Source: Pleurocapsa sp. FMAR1 (GTDB lineage: Bacteria; Cyanobacteriota; Cyanobacteriia; Cyanobacteriales; Xenococcaceae). Taken from it: DNA of 64,000 nt. The DNA is taken from the NCBI RefSeq assembly GCF_963665995.1, contig NZ_OY762512.1, positions 2,480,001 through 2,544,000 of the forward strand, in the 5' to 3' direction. The notes below the pieces were generated by a model, which made no database searches, was not told the DNA's origin, and saw nothing but the letters and a program-made list of their open reading frames with translations. The position numbers and the translations under genes are program-made. Each line of letters opens with the position of its first letter. The stretch's first letter is position 1. Positions 37,674-46,530 of this stretch are shown here, in pieces.

Positions 37674-37907
37674 ATGGAACCAGTAGGATTTTGGGAATGG
37701 TTTGGACTGTTGTTGCTTCTTTCAATTCCTATACTTAATATAATTGTTTTGATCGTCAGTGCTTGTGGAGTAGGCAAGCCTGGTTTTACTAGTTTTTGCC
37801 GTGCATTTTTACTTTGGATGCTTATAGGGGTTGGAATAGTCTTTTTATATGGATGGCTATCGGGCGGAGATTTTCCTGGGATAATTAATCCAAATAAGAA
37901 TTCTTGA
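37674..37907 (+). CDS. Small two-helix membrane protein
   Basis: A 77-residue protein with two hydrophobic helices (about 8-32, WFGLLLLLSIPILNIIVLIV, and 42-63, CRAFLLWMLIGVGIVFLYGW) and short polar ends. A GGAG Shine-Dalgarno (37662-37665) precedes the ATG at 37674 by 8 nt. No family was recognised beyond small cyanobacterial membrane proteins. Confidence 0.7.
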   Translation: MEPVGFWEWFGLLLLLSIPILNIIVLIVSACGVGKPGFTSFCRAFLLWMLIGVGIVFLYGWLSGGDFPGIINPNKNS

Positions 37908-38016
37908 AAGATATAAAGCTTTTGACTCTTTACCTACATAAATCACAGGAATTAACAGGCGCGATCGCGCCTGCTCAACAAAAACAAGCTAGACAGCTTA
38001 CAGTTATTAGATTGCT

Positions 38017-38168
38017 GGTCAGCGGTACACCGCCTTGAAAAGGAGGAGCGACCCCCTGAAGGGTGAGACAGTTTGCTCAACGGGTCACAGACCCGCAACG
38101 CAACTGTCTCACCGCGTCGCCGCTACTGCGCAAGGGAACGCGCAAGAAATGCGGTGCCTGCGCTGACC
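38017..38168. repeat. Nested palindromic repeat cluster
   Basis: The outer arms GGTCAGCG (38017-38024) and CGCTGACC (38161-38168) enclose further hairpins. GTGAGACAGTT pairs with AACTGTCTCAC around a CGGGTCACAGACCCG hairpin, and a REP-like element (38111-38146) of the 10794/36811 type lies between. It is non-coding and fills the gap between the small membrane protein and the glycosyltransferase. Confidence 0.75.
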
Positions 38169-38186
38169 GCCTTCCGCGGTAAATTA

Positions 38187-39335
38187 TTAAACCCTTACCT
38201 GATCCAAAATACTGTGAGCTAGTTCCTTTAAGTATTTCTCTCTGGCTACCATAGCTGAACTAGGTTCAAGACCTAATACCTTAAGCATATCTCGCCAGCG
38301 ATATGCCCAATCATGCTTAAGTAAAGAATTGGCAACGTTGTTACGACTAATCCGTTCTAGTCTTTCGGGTTGAGCATCTAGTTCAGCAATTGTCTCAACC
38401 ACGTCTGTGCCTGAAAAATCTACTTTGATAATGGCATCTTCCCAATCAAAATAATAAGGGAAAGCATCTCCTGCTGGGGGCATACCTACCATTACCGTTC
38501 CCGCTGCTGCACCTTCAAAAAAGCGGTAGCCGATTTCCTGAGTTCCTCCAGTTTCTGCTGCCTCATTAAACTTAGCGTAGTTGGTAATGTTGTAACGGCT
38601 TCTTTGAAATAGATCGGCTAACAAAAGGCGGTGTTCTCTAGGATTGCTAATTTCTAGCTTGCCTCTAACAGTATCGTAATAGTAAAAGAAATTATCTTTT
38701 TCTGCTTTTTCTATCAAAGCGTCGTGGATAATAGGCGATCGCCTGCCTACATAAGATACGTCAATTGAACGCTGGGGAGGATTGGGATAAGGAGAAAATC
38801 TTAGGGTATCAACTGCTGGCGGAATATAAGTTACAGGAGGTTCAATTAATTTGCTCAAACCTTCAACACACCGAGTTACTCCTAAAAACACATGATCGAA
38901 ACTTGACCAAGGCTCTTTAAATAGTCGCCAGTTTTGTAAATCAGGTTCCCACATTTCAGCAATAAAACAGGCTTTATGACGGCATTTATCCTGCCACCCT
39001 TTGATAGATTCTAATAGGTGCATTTGCCAAGGATTATCGAGTATGGCAAATAGTAAATCGTATTCACGATCTAGAGTTAAATCCTTGGGAAAACGAGCTA
39101 CTTTGGCAGCGCAACTATCAGAAAAACCAGCATATTTTGCTGAACGGTAGATTTTTCTGGCAAAGTCAACCTCTTTTTTAGGTTCATACAGTTGAGCAGA
39201 CTCTAAATCTCTTAGTAAATCTTCAAACTCATAGATACAGCAATTTGCTGCTTGAAATCGGTATCCACGAACAGAAACAACTAGAATACGAGGCGATTCT
39301 AATTTATCTGCATCCAAAGGAGAACTAATAAACAT
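38187..39335 (-). CDS. Glycosyltransferase, CgeB-like family
   Basis: A 382-residue protein with a GT-B pattern. The N-terminal domain reads PRILVVSVRGYRFQAANCCIYEFED. The nucleotide-sugar region reads TYIPPAVDTLRFSPYPNPPQRSIDVSYVGRRSP. A C-terminal motif TQEIGYRFFEGAAAGTVMVG carries the Glu typical of GT1/GT4 donor sites. Spore-coat CgeB-type enzymes share this layout. Acceptor and sugar are unknown. It stands alone, reading away from the SpoIID-like gene. Confidence 0.85.
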   Translation of the reverse strand: MFISSPLDADKLESPRILVVSVRGYRFQAANCCIYEFEDLLRDLESAQLYEPKKEVDFARKIYRSAKYAGFSDSCAAKVARFPKDLTLDREYDLLFAILDNPWQMHLLESIKGWQDKCRHKACFIAEMWEPDLQNWRLFKEPWSSFDHVFLGVTRCVEGLSKLIEPPVTYIPPAVDTLRFSPYPNPPQRSIDVSYVGRRSPIIHDALIEKAEKDNFFYYYDTVRGKLEISNPREHRLLLADLFQRSRYNITNYAKFNEAAETGGTQEIGYRFFEGAAAGTVMVGMPPAGDAFPYYFDWEDAIIKVDFSGTDVVETIAELDAQPERLERISRNNVANSLLKHDWAYRWRDMLKVLGLEPSSAMVAREKYLKELAHSILDQVRV

Positions 39336-39522
39336 AAGTAAATTTCAATAGTAAATAATTAAAATTAAGGGATATAACTTAATTACGTTGCACATTGTTA
39401 ATTAATGCACTAGGCAATTTTAAGCTTTATTGCTAGTCAAAAATAAATAATTGACAATAACCAAATCTATTTTAACCGAACTTTTTTTAGTAGCATCCCC
39501 ACAATCTATTAATACAAAATTA

Positions 39523-40668
39523 CTATTTTAACTGTGTCAAACTGGCATTTTGATAATAGTGAGCAAGAATCCGACGATAATCAACTCCTTGTTTGGCTAA
39601 AAAATAAGCACCCCATTGACTTAAGCCTAATCCATGACCAAAACCGCGACCTCTAACTAGAAGATTATTTCCTTCGGTCGAGATTCTAAACAAAGTGCTG
39701 CGAAGATCTAAGGCTGCACGTAAATCCTTGCCACTTACGTCTTGAGTACCGAGATCGCCTGTAACTTTCATGGTAATTATCCGACCATGGGGAGTCATTT
39801 TTTCGGGCTGTAAACCCTGAATGTTGCCCACACTAGCAACTAAAGTTTGAATTTTGCTTACAGGAACTGTTTCTTGCCATTGAAATACAGGAGACTGCTG
39901 ATCGTAATCTACTACTCCTCTAAGATAGGGCAAAGGGGAACTCCAAACATCCTCCACGTTTTCTGTGTATCCGCCAGAAGAAGAATGAAAGGCAGCTAAA
40001 ATAACCTTATTCTGGTAAGTCATAATCTGACCATGAGTATCGTCAACTGCCTCATGGGTTGTAGTATATTCGGTATCTAAACCCTTATATACTTGAGTGC
40101 CAACGGTTGTGTCTAGATCGTAGATACTATTAGCCCCTGTATTGCGTTTATACAAAGCATAGGAACGAGCAGCAACCGCCTGAGCTTTTAGAGCTTCAAT
40201 CGGCCAACTAGAAATCGCTTCTGCCCCTACTACACTATATAGATACTGTTCTAAATCAACGTAATTGACTGCTGTTAAGCTATCTCCCTGACGAATTATA
40301 TGAGTTCGTCCACGATACCAGCGATCGCCAATCCAAACATAACCATTGTCTTGAGGTTCAATAATTAGTTCCTCTCCATCGACACGGTTATCAATCGTAA
40401 TCCCGTTATCCTTTGGTTGAGCAGCCAAAGAAGACATTGGATTTAGCTGACCAATCTGTTTGCCTGCGCCATCTTTAACAATAGCCGTTGTAGAACTGCC
40501 GACTTTTAGGCTGTCAACTTCTTTTTGAACTGCCACTCTCAACTCTACTGCCTGAGCAGGTAAGACGAATAAGAGCCAAACAAGCCCAGAAAATAGCCAG
40601 GATTGTTGACGATGGAAAAATACAGATTTAACAATAAGATTTATGGATTTTAAATTTTGCAATATCAT
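39523..40668 (-). CDS. SpoIID/LytB domain protein
   Basis: A 381-residue exported protein with an N-terminal signal or anchor (about 22-41, SWLFSGLVWLLFVLPAQAVE) and a SpoIID/LytB domain. Typical features are LEQYLYSVVGAEAISSWPIEALKAQAVAARSYAL with its putative catalytic Glu, HSSSGGYTENVEDVW, and the C-terminal GRGFGHGLGLSQWGAYFLAKQG. SpoIID is a lytic transglycosylase of denuded peptidoglycan. In cyanobacteria a role in wall remodelling is inference. It is divergent from the metal cluster at 40891. Confidence 0.93.
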   Translation of the reverse strand: MILQNLKSINLIVKSVFFHRQQSWLFSGLVWLLFVLPAQAVELRVAVQKEVDSLKVGSSTTAIVKDGAGKQIGQLNPMSSLAAQPKDNGITIDNRVDGEELIIEPQDNGYVWIGDRWYRGRTHIIRQGDSLTAVNYVDLEQYLYSVVGAEAISSWPIEALKAQAVAARSYALYKRNTGANSIYDLDTTVGTQVYKGLDTEYTTTHEAVDDTHGQIMTYQNKVILAAFHSSSGGYTENVEDVWSSPLPYLRGVVDYDQQSPVFQWQETVPVSKIQTLVASVGNIQGLQPEKMTPHGRIITMKVTGDLGTQDVSGKDLRAALDLRSTLFRISTEGNNLLVRGRGFGHGLGLSQWGAYFLAKQGVDYRRILAHYYQNASLTQLK

Positions 40669-40779
40669 CCTCTCGATAGTTACTTTTTGATAAAAAGATT
40701 GCTTTCAATATATTGCTGTATTTTATAGACTATGACTATAAAGATTTAGACAAGAATGTTTGTATAGTGTTCTACGTAG

Positions 40780-40860
40780 CTAATTTCCCACCTATTGTTC
40801 AGATCTAAATAAATTTTCCAATTTCTCTTGACTCTACAGTTAACTGGAGAGTTTAAGCTG
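40780..40860 (+). promoter_or_regulatory. MerR-type metal-responsive promoter, copy 1
   Basis: -35 TTGACT (40828-40833), a 20-bp spacer and -10-like TAAGCT (40854-40859). The dyad ACTCTACAGT-TA-ACTGGAGAGT (9 of 10 pairs) fills the spacer. An overlong spacer with a central dyad is the hallmark of MerR-family operators (20 bp as in ZntR/CoaR promoters). The 48 bp upstream are nearly identical to copy 2. No merR-type gene lies in the window. Confidence 0.8.
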
Positions 40861-40890
40861 ACTTTATAACCAAATAAATAAAGTAAAGCT

Positions 40891-42204
40891 ATGAATGACG
40901 CTAATTTTTGGCAGCTTTACAGCGATGCGGTACTTACTTCCTTAAGCTTCTTTTGGAAGGCTTTATGGGCATTTGTTGTCGGCTATATTATCAGTAGTGC
41001 AATCCAGGTATTTGTTACTCGCGAACGAATGCAGAAAACTATGGGAAAAGCGGGCAAAAAAAGTATTGCGATCGGTACTTTCTTTGGTTTTCTCTCTAGT
41101 TCCTGTAGCTTTGCAGCTTTATCTACCACCAAATCTTTATTCAAAAAAGGTGCGGGATTTGTTCCTTCTCTGGCTTTTTTATTAGCTTCAACCAATCTCG
41201 TAATCGAACTTGGCTTTATTATCGCTATCTTCTTAGGCTGGCAATTTGTCGTCGGTGAATACCTTGGTGGAATTTTACTAATTCTTTTTACCTGGCTAAT
41301 CGTTAACTATACTCGTCCTAAAGAGTTAATCAGAAAAGCCAGAAGACGCTTAAACGACCAAGAAGGGGAAGACAAACAAGATAAAAATGCCCCTGACTGG
41401 AAAGACAAAATTACCAGCAAACAAGGATGGCAACAGGTAGCCAAAAAATACTTCATGGAATGGGGTATGGTCTGGAAAGACGTAACCTTTGGCTTTACTA
41501 TAGCGGGAATTATTGCGGCATTTGTACCCCGTTCTTTTTTCCAAACTCTATTTATAGGTGCGGGTACGCAAAATCCTAGCTTTTTTGCCGTTTTAGAAAA
41601 TGCAGTCGTTGGGCCAATAGCAGCCTTTTTTACCTTTATCGGTTCGATGGGTAATATTCCCCTTGCAGCTATCCTATTTAATAATGGCGTTAGCTTTGCG
41701 GGGGTAATGGCTTTTATTTTTAGCGATTTAGTCGTGTTCCCCGTGATTCGCGTCAATGCTAAATATTATGGTTGGAAAGTTGCTTTATATATTGTAGGTG
41801 TATTTTTTGCAGCCTTGGTAGCAACGGCAATTTTGATGCACTATGGCTTTTCTTTGTTTGGTGTTTTACCCAAAAGTGCAGCAGCTAGTAATTCTCAGTC
41901 AACCGAACGTTTTGCGATCAACTATACTTTTTGGCTCAATTTGATATTTTTAGCAGCTACAGGAGTTTTAGCATGGTTGCGTTTTGGAAGTGGTAAAAAG
42001 CAGAAAAAACAGCACCAGCAAAATCAGCATCAAGAACAAGATAACCACGACCATAAAAAACACGAAGGTCATAGTGGACACGATCATGGTGGAGGCAAAC
42101 AAGGATTTATCGATAAGCTACTATTTTGGCTAGCTATCTTATCTTATATCTGGTTAGCTGGTGGAATTATTGCTACTTTTTTCGTTAGCAGTGGCGGACA
42201 GTAA
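40891..42204 (+). CDS. Metal/metalloid permease, ArsP-type (DUF318), with His-rich loop
   Basis: Membrane protein of 437 residues with about ten helices and two repeats of the permease fold. The signature FFGFLSSSCSFAALSTTKSLFKKG near residue 70 contains the single Cys of the SSC(S/C) motif of this family. The second half has FIGSMGNIPLAAILFNNGVSFAG. A His/Gln-rich hydrophilic loop at about 375-401 (HDHKKHEGHSGHDHGGG) could bind metal ions. Characterised ArsP proteins export organoarsenicals; the neighbours suggest copper or another soft metal, so the substrate is uncertain. It is driven by MerR-type promoter copy 1 and followed at 15 bp by a methyltransferase gene. Confidence 0.85.
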   Translation: MNDANFWQLYSDAVLTSLSFFWKALWAFVVGYIISSAIQVFVTRERMQKTMGKAGKKSIAIGTFFGFLSSSCSFAALSTTKSLFKKGAGFVPSLAFLLASTNLVIELGFIIAIFLGWQFVVGEYLGGILLILFTWLIVNYTRPKELIRKARRRLNDQEGEDKQDKNAPDWKDKITSKQGWQQVAKKYFMEWGMVWKDVTFGFTIAGIIAAFVPRSFFQTLFIGAGTQNPSFFAVLENAVVGPIAAFFTFIGSMGNIPLAAILFNNGVSFAGVMAFIFSDLVVFPVIRVNAKYYGWKVALYIVGVFFAALVATAILMHYGFSLFGVLPKSAAASNSQSTERFAINYTFWLNLIFLAATGVLAWLRFGSGKKQKKQHQQNQHQEQDNHDHKKHEGHSGHDHGGGKQGFIDKLLFWLAILSYIWLAGGIIATFFVSSGGQ

Positions 42205-42219
42205 AAATAGTAATTTTGT

Positions 42220-42876
42220 ATGTCAATCAGAAGAATGAAAGAAGCTATAGTTCGTCAACAATATAACCAAAAAGCAGATATATACGATCGCCGTTGGAAT
42301 GGCTACCTAAACAAAACCCTTTCTTTCCTGCAATCTTGGGCGCAGATTTCTCCCGCTGAAAATGTGCTTGATGTTGCTTGCGGTACGGGAGAATTAGAAA
42401 GACTCTTGTTACAAGATAATCCTCAGCAAAGAATAACGGGGATAGATATTTCTGAACAGATGCTAAAAATAGCAAAGCAGAAATTATTGGCATATCCTCA
42501 AGTATTTTGGAAAAAGGCTAGTGCTTCAGAGTTACCTTTTGGCGATCGCAGCTACGACGTAGTTGTCTGTGCTAGTTCCTTTCATTACTTTGACGATCCT
42601 ATTGCTTCTCTTAAAGAAATAAAGCGTGTTCTCAAACCAGGTGGCAGAGTAATAATTCTTGACTGGTGTAAAGATTATTGGGGTACTCAAATATTAGATT
42701 TAGGATTGAAAGTTTTCGATTCAGCCTATCAACAGTGCTACACCCAGAAAGAATTTCATGACTTATTAACTACGTCAGGTTTTGAAGTTAGCCGTAAGAC
42801 TAAATTTCGTTTTGGAATAATTTGGGGCTTTATGATAGCCGAAGCTATGTTACCAGCAAAAAAAGATCGCAAGTGA
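42220..42876 (+). CDS. Class I SAM-dependent methyltransferase (UbiE-like)
   Basis: A 218-residue methyltransferase with motif I NVLDVACGTGEL (about 48-59), the acidic motif TGIDISEQML, and YDVVVCASSFHYFDD. The C-terminal half is short and Cys/Tyr-rich (LDWCKDYWG, YQQCYTQ). It is only 15 bp after the permease stop, so the two form an operon under MerR-type promoter 1. The pairing with an ArsP-type permease raises a metalloid methylation role, but the three-Cys pattern of ArsM is not clearly present. Confidence 0.85.
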   Translation: MSIRRMKEAIVRQQYNQKADIYDRRWNGYLNKTLSFLQSWAQISPAENVLDVACGTGELERLLLQDNPQQRITGIDISEQMLKIAKQKLLAYPQVFWKKASASELPFGDRSYDVVVCASSFHYFDDPIASLKEIKRVLKPGGRVIILDWCKDYWGTQILDLGLKVFDSAYQQCYTQKEFHDLLTTSGFEVSRKTKFRFGIIWGFMIAEAMLPAKKDRK

Positions 42877-42888
42877 TTTATTGCGTTA

Positions 42889-42969
42889 CTAATTTCCCAC
42901 CTATTGTTCAAATCTAAATAAATTTTCCAACTTCTCTTGACTCTACAGCCGACTAGAGAGTTTAAACTA
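42889..42969 (+). promoter_or_regulatory. MerR-type metal-responsive promoter, copy 2
   Basis: -35 TTGACT (42937-42942), 20-bp spacer, -10 TAAACT (42963-42968), with dyad ACTCTACAGC-CG-ACTAGAGAGT in the spacer. From 42889 to 42947 it matches 40780-40838 with only two differences, so the module is a duplication. It drives the chaperone-ATPase-cupredoxin genes. Confidence 0.8.
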
Positions 42970-43004
42970 ATTATAGAAGCAAATAAATAAGGTAATTAAA
43001 CAAT

Positions 43005-43196
43005 ATGATCCAACTCAAAGTTCCGAATATGGCTTGTGGTGCTTGTGCTAAAACTATTACCCAAGCAGTTATTGACATAGATCCCAAAGCGAGTGTCAGA
43101 GCCGATCCTAAAACCAAACAGGTAACAGTAGAAAGCAACGCGGATGAATCATCTGTACGTGAAGCGATCGCAGCTGCTGGCTATCCCCCTGCTTAA
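43005..43196 (+). CDS. Heavy-metal-associated (Atx1/CopZ-like) metallochaperone
   Basis: A 63-residue single HMA domain (ferredoxin-like fold) that binds one Cu(I), or another soft metal, between the two Cys of MACGAC near residues 10-15 (MIQLKVPNMACGACAKTI). It probably hands metal to the adjacent P-type ATPase, whose N-terminal HMA domain has the matching MSCASC site. It is first in the operon behind MerR-type promoter 2, 38 bp ahead of the ATPase gene; a heptamer array lies between. Confidence 0.92.
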   Translation: MIQLKVPNMACGACAKTITQAVIDIDPKASVRADPKTKQVTVESNADESSVREAIAAAGYPPA

Positions 43197-43197
43197 A

Positions 43198-43222
43198 ACA
43201 TTGAACATTGAGCATTGAACAT
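43198..43222 (+). repeat. Heptanucleotide repeat (CATTGAA/CATTGAG)
   Basis: Three units of ATTGARC in the 37-bp spacer between the chaperone and ATPase genes. A repeat array is thus embedded inside an operon. Confidence 0.7.
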
Positions 43223-43233
43223 TTATCAATAAG

Positions 43234-45537
43234 ATGAACACCGCAACGAATACAGAAAAGATAAATCTCAAACTCAGGGGGATGAGTTGCGCTTCCTGCG
43301 CTAGCAGTATCGAATCAGCAATTAGTAATGTACCTGGGGTAGAGTCATGTAACGTCAACTTTGGTGCAGAACAAGCTGCGATTAAATACAATCCCCGCCG
43401 AACTAGCATTGAAGATATTCAAGAGGCAGTAGAAGAGGCAGGATACTCGGCTTATTCTCTTCAAGAACAAGAACTGGTTACGGGAGAAGATGACCGAGAA
43501 AAAGCTGCCCGTAAAGCCGAATCTCGCGACTTAATTCGTAAAATGATTGTTGGTGGCGTAATTAGCGTCATTTTAATTATCGGTTCTCTACCAATGATGC
43601 TGGGGTTGAATTTACCTTTTATTCCTGCATGGTTGCACAACCCCTGGCTGCAATTAATCTTGACTGCGCCAGTACAGTTTTGGTGTGGTTACAGGTTTTA
43701 TATCGGTGCGTGGAAAGCTTTCAAACGTCATGCTGCGACGATGGATACGTTAATAGCTTTAGGTACGAGTGCAGCTTATTTCTATTCGTTATTCGCTACC
43801 ATATTTCCTAATTTCTTTCTCAGTCAAGGCTTGATGCCTGAAGTTTACTACGAAACCGCAGCCGTTGTTGTTACCTTAATCTTACTTGGACAATGGTTTG
43901 AAAATCGAGCCAAGGGGCAAACCTCAGATGCGATTCGTAAAATGATGGGTTTACAGGCTAAAGATGCCAGAGTCATTCGTGACGGACAAGAAATAGATGT
44001 TCCTGTTAATGAAGTTCAAATCGGCGACACCATCTTAGTACGCCCTGGAGAAAAGATTCCCGTTGATGGAGAAATAATTAGCGGGAATTCCACTATTGAT
44101 GAAGCGATGGTGACGGGGGAAAGTATACCCGTCAAAAAGCAGCCAGGGGATGAAGTAATTGGTGCGACTATTAATAAGACAGGTAGTTTTAAATTTAGGG
44201 CTACTAGAGTCGGCACAGATACAGTTTTAGCGCAGATTGTTCAACTGGTACAAGATGCCCAAGGTTCAAAAGCACCAATTCAAAGACTAGCGGACAAGGT
44301 TACAGGCTGGTTTGTGCCTGTAGTAATTGCGATCGCCCTTGCTACTTTTGTCCTCTGGTTTACCATCATGGGGAATGTTTCCTTAGCTTTAATCACTACT
44401 GTCGGCGTATTAATTATTGCCTGTCCCTGTGCTTTGGGTTTGGCAACTCCTACATCTGTCATGGTAGGTACGGGGAAAGGTGCAGAAAATGGAATTTTAA
44501 TTAAAGGTGCAGAGAGTTTGGAACTCGCTCATAAACTGCAAACTATTGTCCTTGATAAAACTGGTACGATTACCGAAGGAAAACCCACTGTTACTGATTA
44601 CAATACCGTTAGAGGAACTGGGAATAATGCAGAATTAAAATTATTACGCTTAGTCGCAGCAGTCGAACGTAATTCCGAACATCCTTTAGCCGAGGCGGTA
44701 GTAAAATACGCCCAGTCACAACAGATAGATCTACCAGAAAGTGATGAGTTTGAAGCAGTAGCAGGTAGCGGAGTACAAGGAACTGTTTCAGATTGCGAAG
44801 CTAGCCGTAGGCATCGCCTAGTACAGATTGGCACTCAACGCTGGATGTCTGAATTGGGCATCAAAACCGATACTTTACAACAACAAAAAGATATTTGGGA
44901 GGCAGAAGCCAAAACCGTAGTGCTAATTGCCATAGATGGCGAACTAGAAGGAATTATGGGTATTGCCGATGCGGTAAAACCATCTTCCACCGCAGCAGTT
45001 AGGGCATTACGCAATCTAGATTTAGAAGTAGTGATGCTGACAGGAGATAACCAAAAAACCGCCGAAGCGATCGCCCGTCAGGTGGGTATAGTAAGAGTAG
45101 AGGCGGAGGTACGTCCCGAGCAAAAAGCTGCCAAGGTAAGGGAATTACAGCAGGAAGGTAAAACTGTGGCTATGGTAGGGGATGGTATCAATGATGCCCC
45201 CGCACTAGCTCAAGCCGACGTGGGTATTGCCATTGGTACGGGAACGGATGTGGCGATCGCAGCTAGTGATATTACGCTCATTTCGGGAGAATTACAGGGT
45301 ATTGTGACTGCCATACAGTTAAGTAAAGCGACGATTAATAATATCCGTCAGAATCTTTTCTTTGCCTTTGTTTATAACGTTATCGGTATTCCCATTGCAG
45401 CAGGAATTTTGTTTCCTTTCTTTGGCTGGTTGCTCAATCCAATTATTGCTGGCGGTGCGATGGCGTTTAGTTCGGTTTCGGTAGTAACTAATGCTTTACG
45501 TTTGAGGAATTTTAGTCCGTCAAAAGTCCGTTCATAA
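43234..45537 (+). CDS. copA: Copper-translocating P1B-type ATPase
   Basis: Pumps Cu(I) across a membrane at the cost of ATP. The 767 residues hold one N-terminal HMA domain (Cys19 and Cys22 in GMSCASC), eight membrane helices, the transport motif Cys397-Pro-Cys399 ([12 protein letters not shown]), the phosphorylation site Asp441 (DKTGT), the SEHPLAEA nucleotide motif and GDGINDAPA at about 649. The C-terminal helix has the MAFSSVSVV motif of Cu(I) pumps. In cyanobacteria such pumps are CtaA (plasma membrane) or PacS (thylakoid); which one this is cannot be told. Residues 521-528 (CEASRRHR) are encoded by a palindromic repeat inserted in the nucleotide-binding domain. Same operon as the chaperone and cupredoxin. 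Confidence 0.95.
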   Translation: MNTATNTEKINLKLRGMSCASCASSIESAISNVPGVESCNVNFGAEQAAIKYNPRRTSIEDIQEAVEEAGYSAYSLQEQELVTGEDDREKAARKAESRDLIRKMIVGGVISVILIIGSLPMMLGLNLPFIPAWLHNPWLQLILTAPVQFWCGYRFYIGAWKAFKRHAATMDTLIALGTSAAYFYSLFATIFPNFFLSQGLMPEVYYETAAVVVTLILLGQWFENRAKGQTSDAIRKMMGLQAKDARVIRDGQEIDVPVNEVQIGDTILVRPGEKIPVDGEIISGNSTIDEAMVTGESIPVKKQPGDEVIGATINKTGSFKFRATRVGTDTVLAQIVQLVQDAQGSKAPIQRLADKVTGWFVPVVIAIALATFVLWFTIMGNVSLALITTVGVLIIACPCALGLATPTSVMVGTGKGAENGILIKGAESLELAHKLQTIVLDKTGTITEGKPTVTDYNTVRGTGNNAELKLLRLVAAVERNSEHPLAEAVVKYAQSQQIDLPESDEFEAVAGSGVQGTVSDCEASRRHRLVQIGTQRWMSELGIKTDTLQQQKDIWEAEAKTVVLIAIDGELEGIMGIADAVKPSSTAAVRALRNLDLEVVMLTGDNQKTAEAIARQVGIVRVEAEVRPEQKAAKVRELQQEGKTVAMVGDGINDAPALAQADVGIAIGTGTDVAIAASDITLISGELQGIVTAIQLSKATINNIRQNLFFAFVYNVIGIPIAAGILFPFFGWLLNPIIAGGAMAFSSVSVVTNALRLRNFSPSKVRS
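44795..44817 (+). repeat. Palindromic repeat translated within the copper ATPase
   Basis: Imperfect palindrome beginning GCGAAGCTAGCC and ending GGCATCGC, of the kind scattered through Nostoc-like genomes. It sits in frame between VSD and LVQIG, adding about 8 residues, most of them polar or charged, to the loop. Confidence 0.65.
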
Positions 45538-45556
45538 GCAAGGAGAAAAAAATATC

Positions 45557-46084
45557 ATGTTAAATAAAAGCAAAATTGTTGGAAGTCTTGCAGGATTAGG
45601 ATTCTTGTTGGCTTTAACTCCTAACATTGTACTGGCACAGAAAGAAGTAAAAATGCCTGCTTCGGCGGGTGAACAAACTAGCCAGTTTCAGAAGATAGAA
45701 CAGCCTCTAAGTCTAAAGCTTGCTGTAGCATTGGGTGGCTTGGGTTTGATTGGTGCAGAACTTTGGTGGTTTATGTATAGTAAAACTAAATCCCAAAAAG
45801 CCAAGGCTAAACAAGGGATTCAAGAGGTTGATATTCTGGTAGACGGTGGCTATACACCAGATAGAATCGAAGTAATTGCTGGCGAACCTGTTAGATTAAA
45901 CTTTTATCGTCAAGATCCTAGTAGCTGTTTAGAACAGGTATTATTACCCGACTTTAATAAGGCATTGGATTTGAGTCTCAATCAAACTACTTCCGTGGAA
46001 ATTGTGCCAGAAAAACCAGGGGAATACACCTTTACCTGCGGGATGAATATGTATCGAGGTGTAATCAAAGCAGAAACTCCCTAA
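45557..46084 (+). CDS. Membrane-anchored cupredoxin-domain protein
   Basis: A 175-residue protein. A signal peptide (about 8-28, ending VLAQK) is followed by a short Gln/Ser region, a membrane helix (about 53-70, VALGGLGLIGAELWWFMY) and a C-terminal cupredoxin-like domain (90-173). That domain has possible copper ligands in PSSCLEQV and FTCGMNMYRG, the Cys-x-Met arrangement of this family. It lies 20 bp after copA in the same operon. A role in periplasmic or membrane copper binding next to the pump is inferred from position. Confidence 0.85.
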   Translation: MLNKSKIVGSLAGLGFLLALTPNIVLAQKEVKMPASAGEQTSQFQKIEQPLSLKLAVALGGLGLIGAELWWFMYSKTKSQKAKAKQGIQEVDILVDGGYTPDRIEVIAGEPVRLNFYRQDPSSCLEQVLLPDFNKALDLSLNQTTSVEIVPEKPGEYTFTCGMNMYRGVIKAETP

Positions 46085-46097
46085 TCCTAAATTATTT

Positions 46098-46406
46098 CTA
46101 TTTCAGAACATTGTCCTTAAATAAACAAGATTGAGTTGTAAATAGATAGCCTCCTGATTCTTTAGGCTTGGCTACACTAATTTTTTTGTAACCAGCTAGT
46201 AATCCCCAATCACCTTGTTCTAAATTGCTGCATTCACTTATTTTATTATCTGGTCGATAATCTACATATACAATTATGTCCTCTGCAATTTGAATCCAAG
46301 AATACTTGTTTACTGCAAATGGAGTGTACAAAAAAGATAAATATAAAATAATAGATAAAATAGACGCTGATAAAGCAGAACCAAGTCCTCTTCCGCCGTT
46401 AAACAA
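46098..46406 (-). CDS. Hypothetical protein, 102 residues
   Basis: Possible small protein with one N-terminal membrane helix (about 8-30) and a soluble part, VYVDYRPDNKISECSNLEQG...QSCLF, of coding character. Its first ~97 nt overlap the histidine kinase remnant in another frame, so the true start may be later. The family was not recognised. Confidence 0.4.
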   Translation of the reverse strand: MFNGGRGLGSALSASILSIILYLSFLYTPFAVNKYSWIQIAEDIIVYVDYRPDNKISECSNLEQGDWGLLAGYKKISVAKPKESGGYLFTTQSCLFKDNVLK

Positions 46407-46513
46407 AAAGGAACGGTAAAAGTGCTTTCTATGCTTCGTTCGCTATCCACTTCAATCGTACCCCTATGAGCTTTAACGATCGCCCGTGAAATTGCCAAAC
46501 CCAGACCGTCTCT
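46310..46513 (-). pseudogene. Sensor histidine kinase remnant (ATPase C-terminus)
   Basis: The minus-strand frame reads DGLGLAISRAIVKAHRGTIEVDS...STFTVPF. This is the G2 box and following strands of a HATPase_c domain. Nothing of the rest of a kinase is found on either side, so it is a fragment. It may derive from a copper-sensing kinase once next to this cluster (inference). Confidence 0.75.
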
Positions 46514-46530
46514 CTAGAGCGATCGCAATT

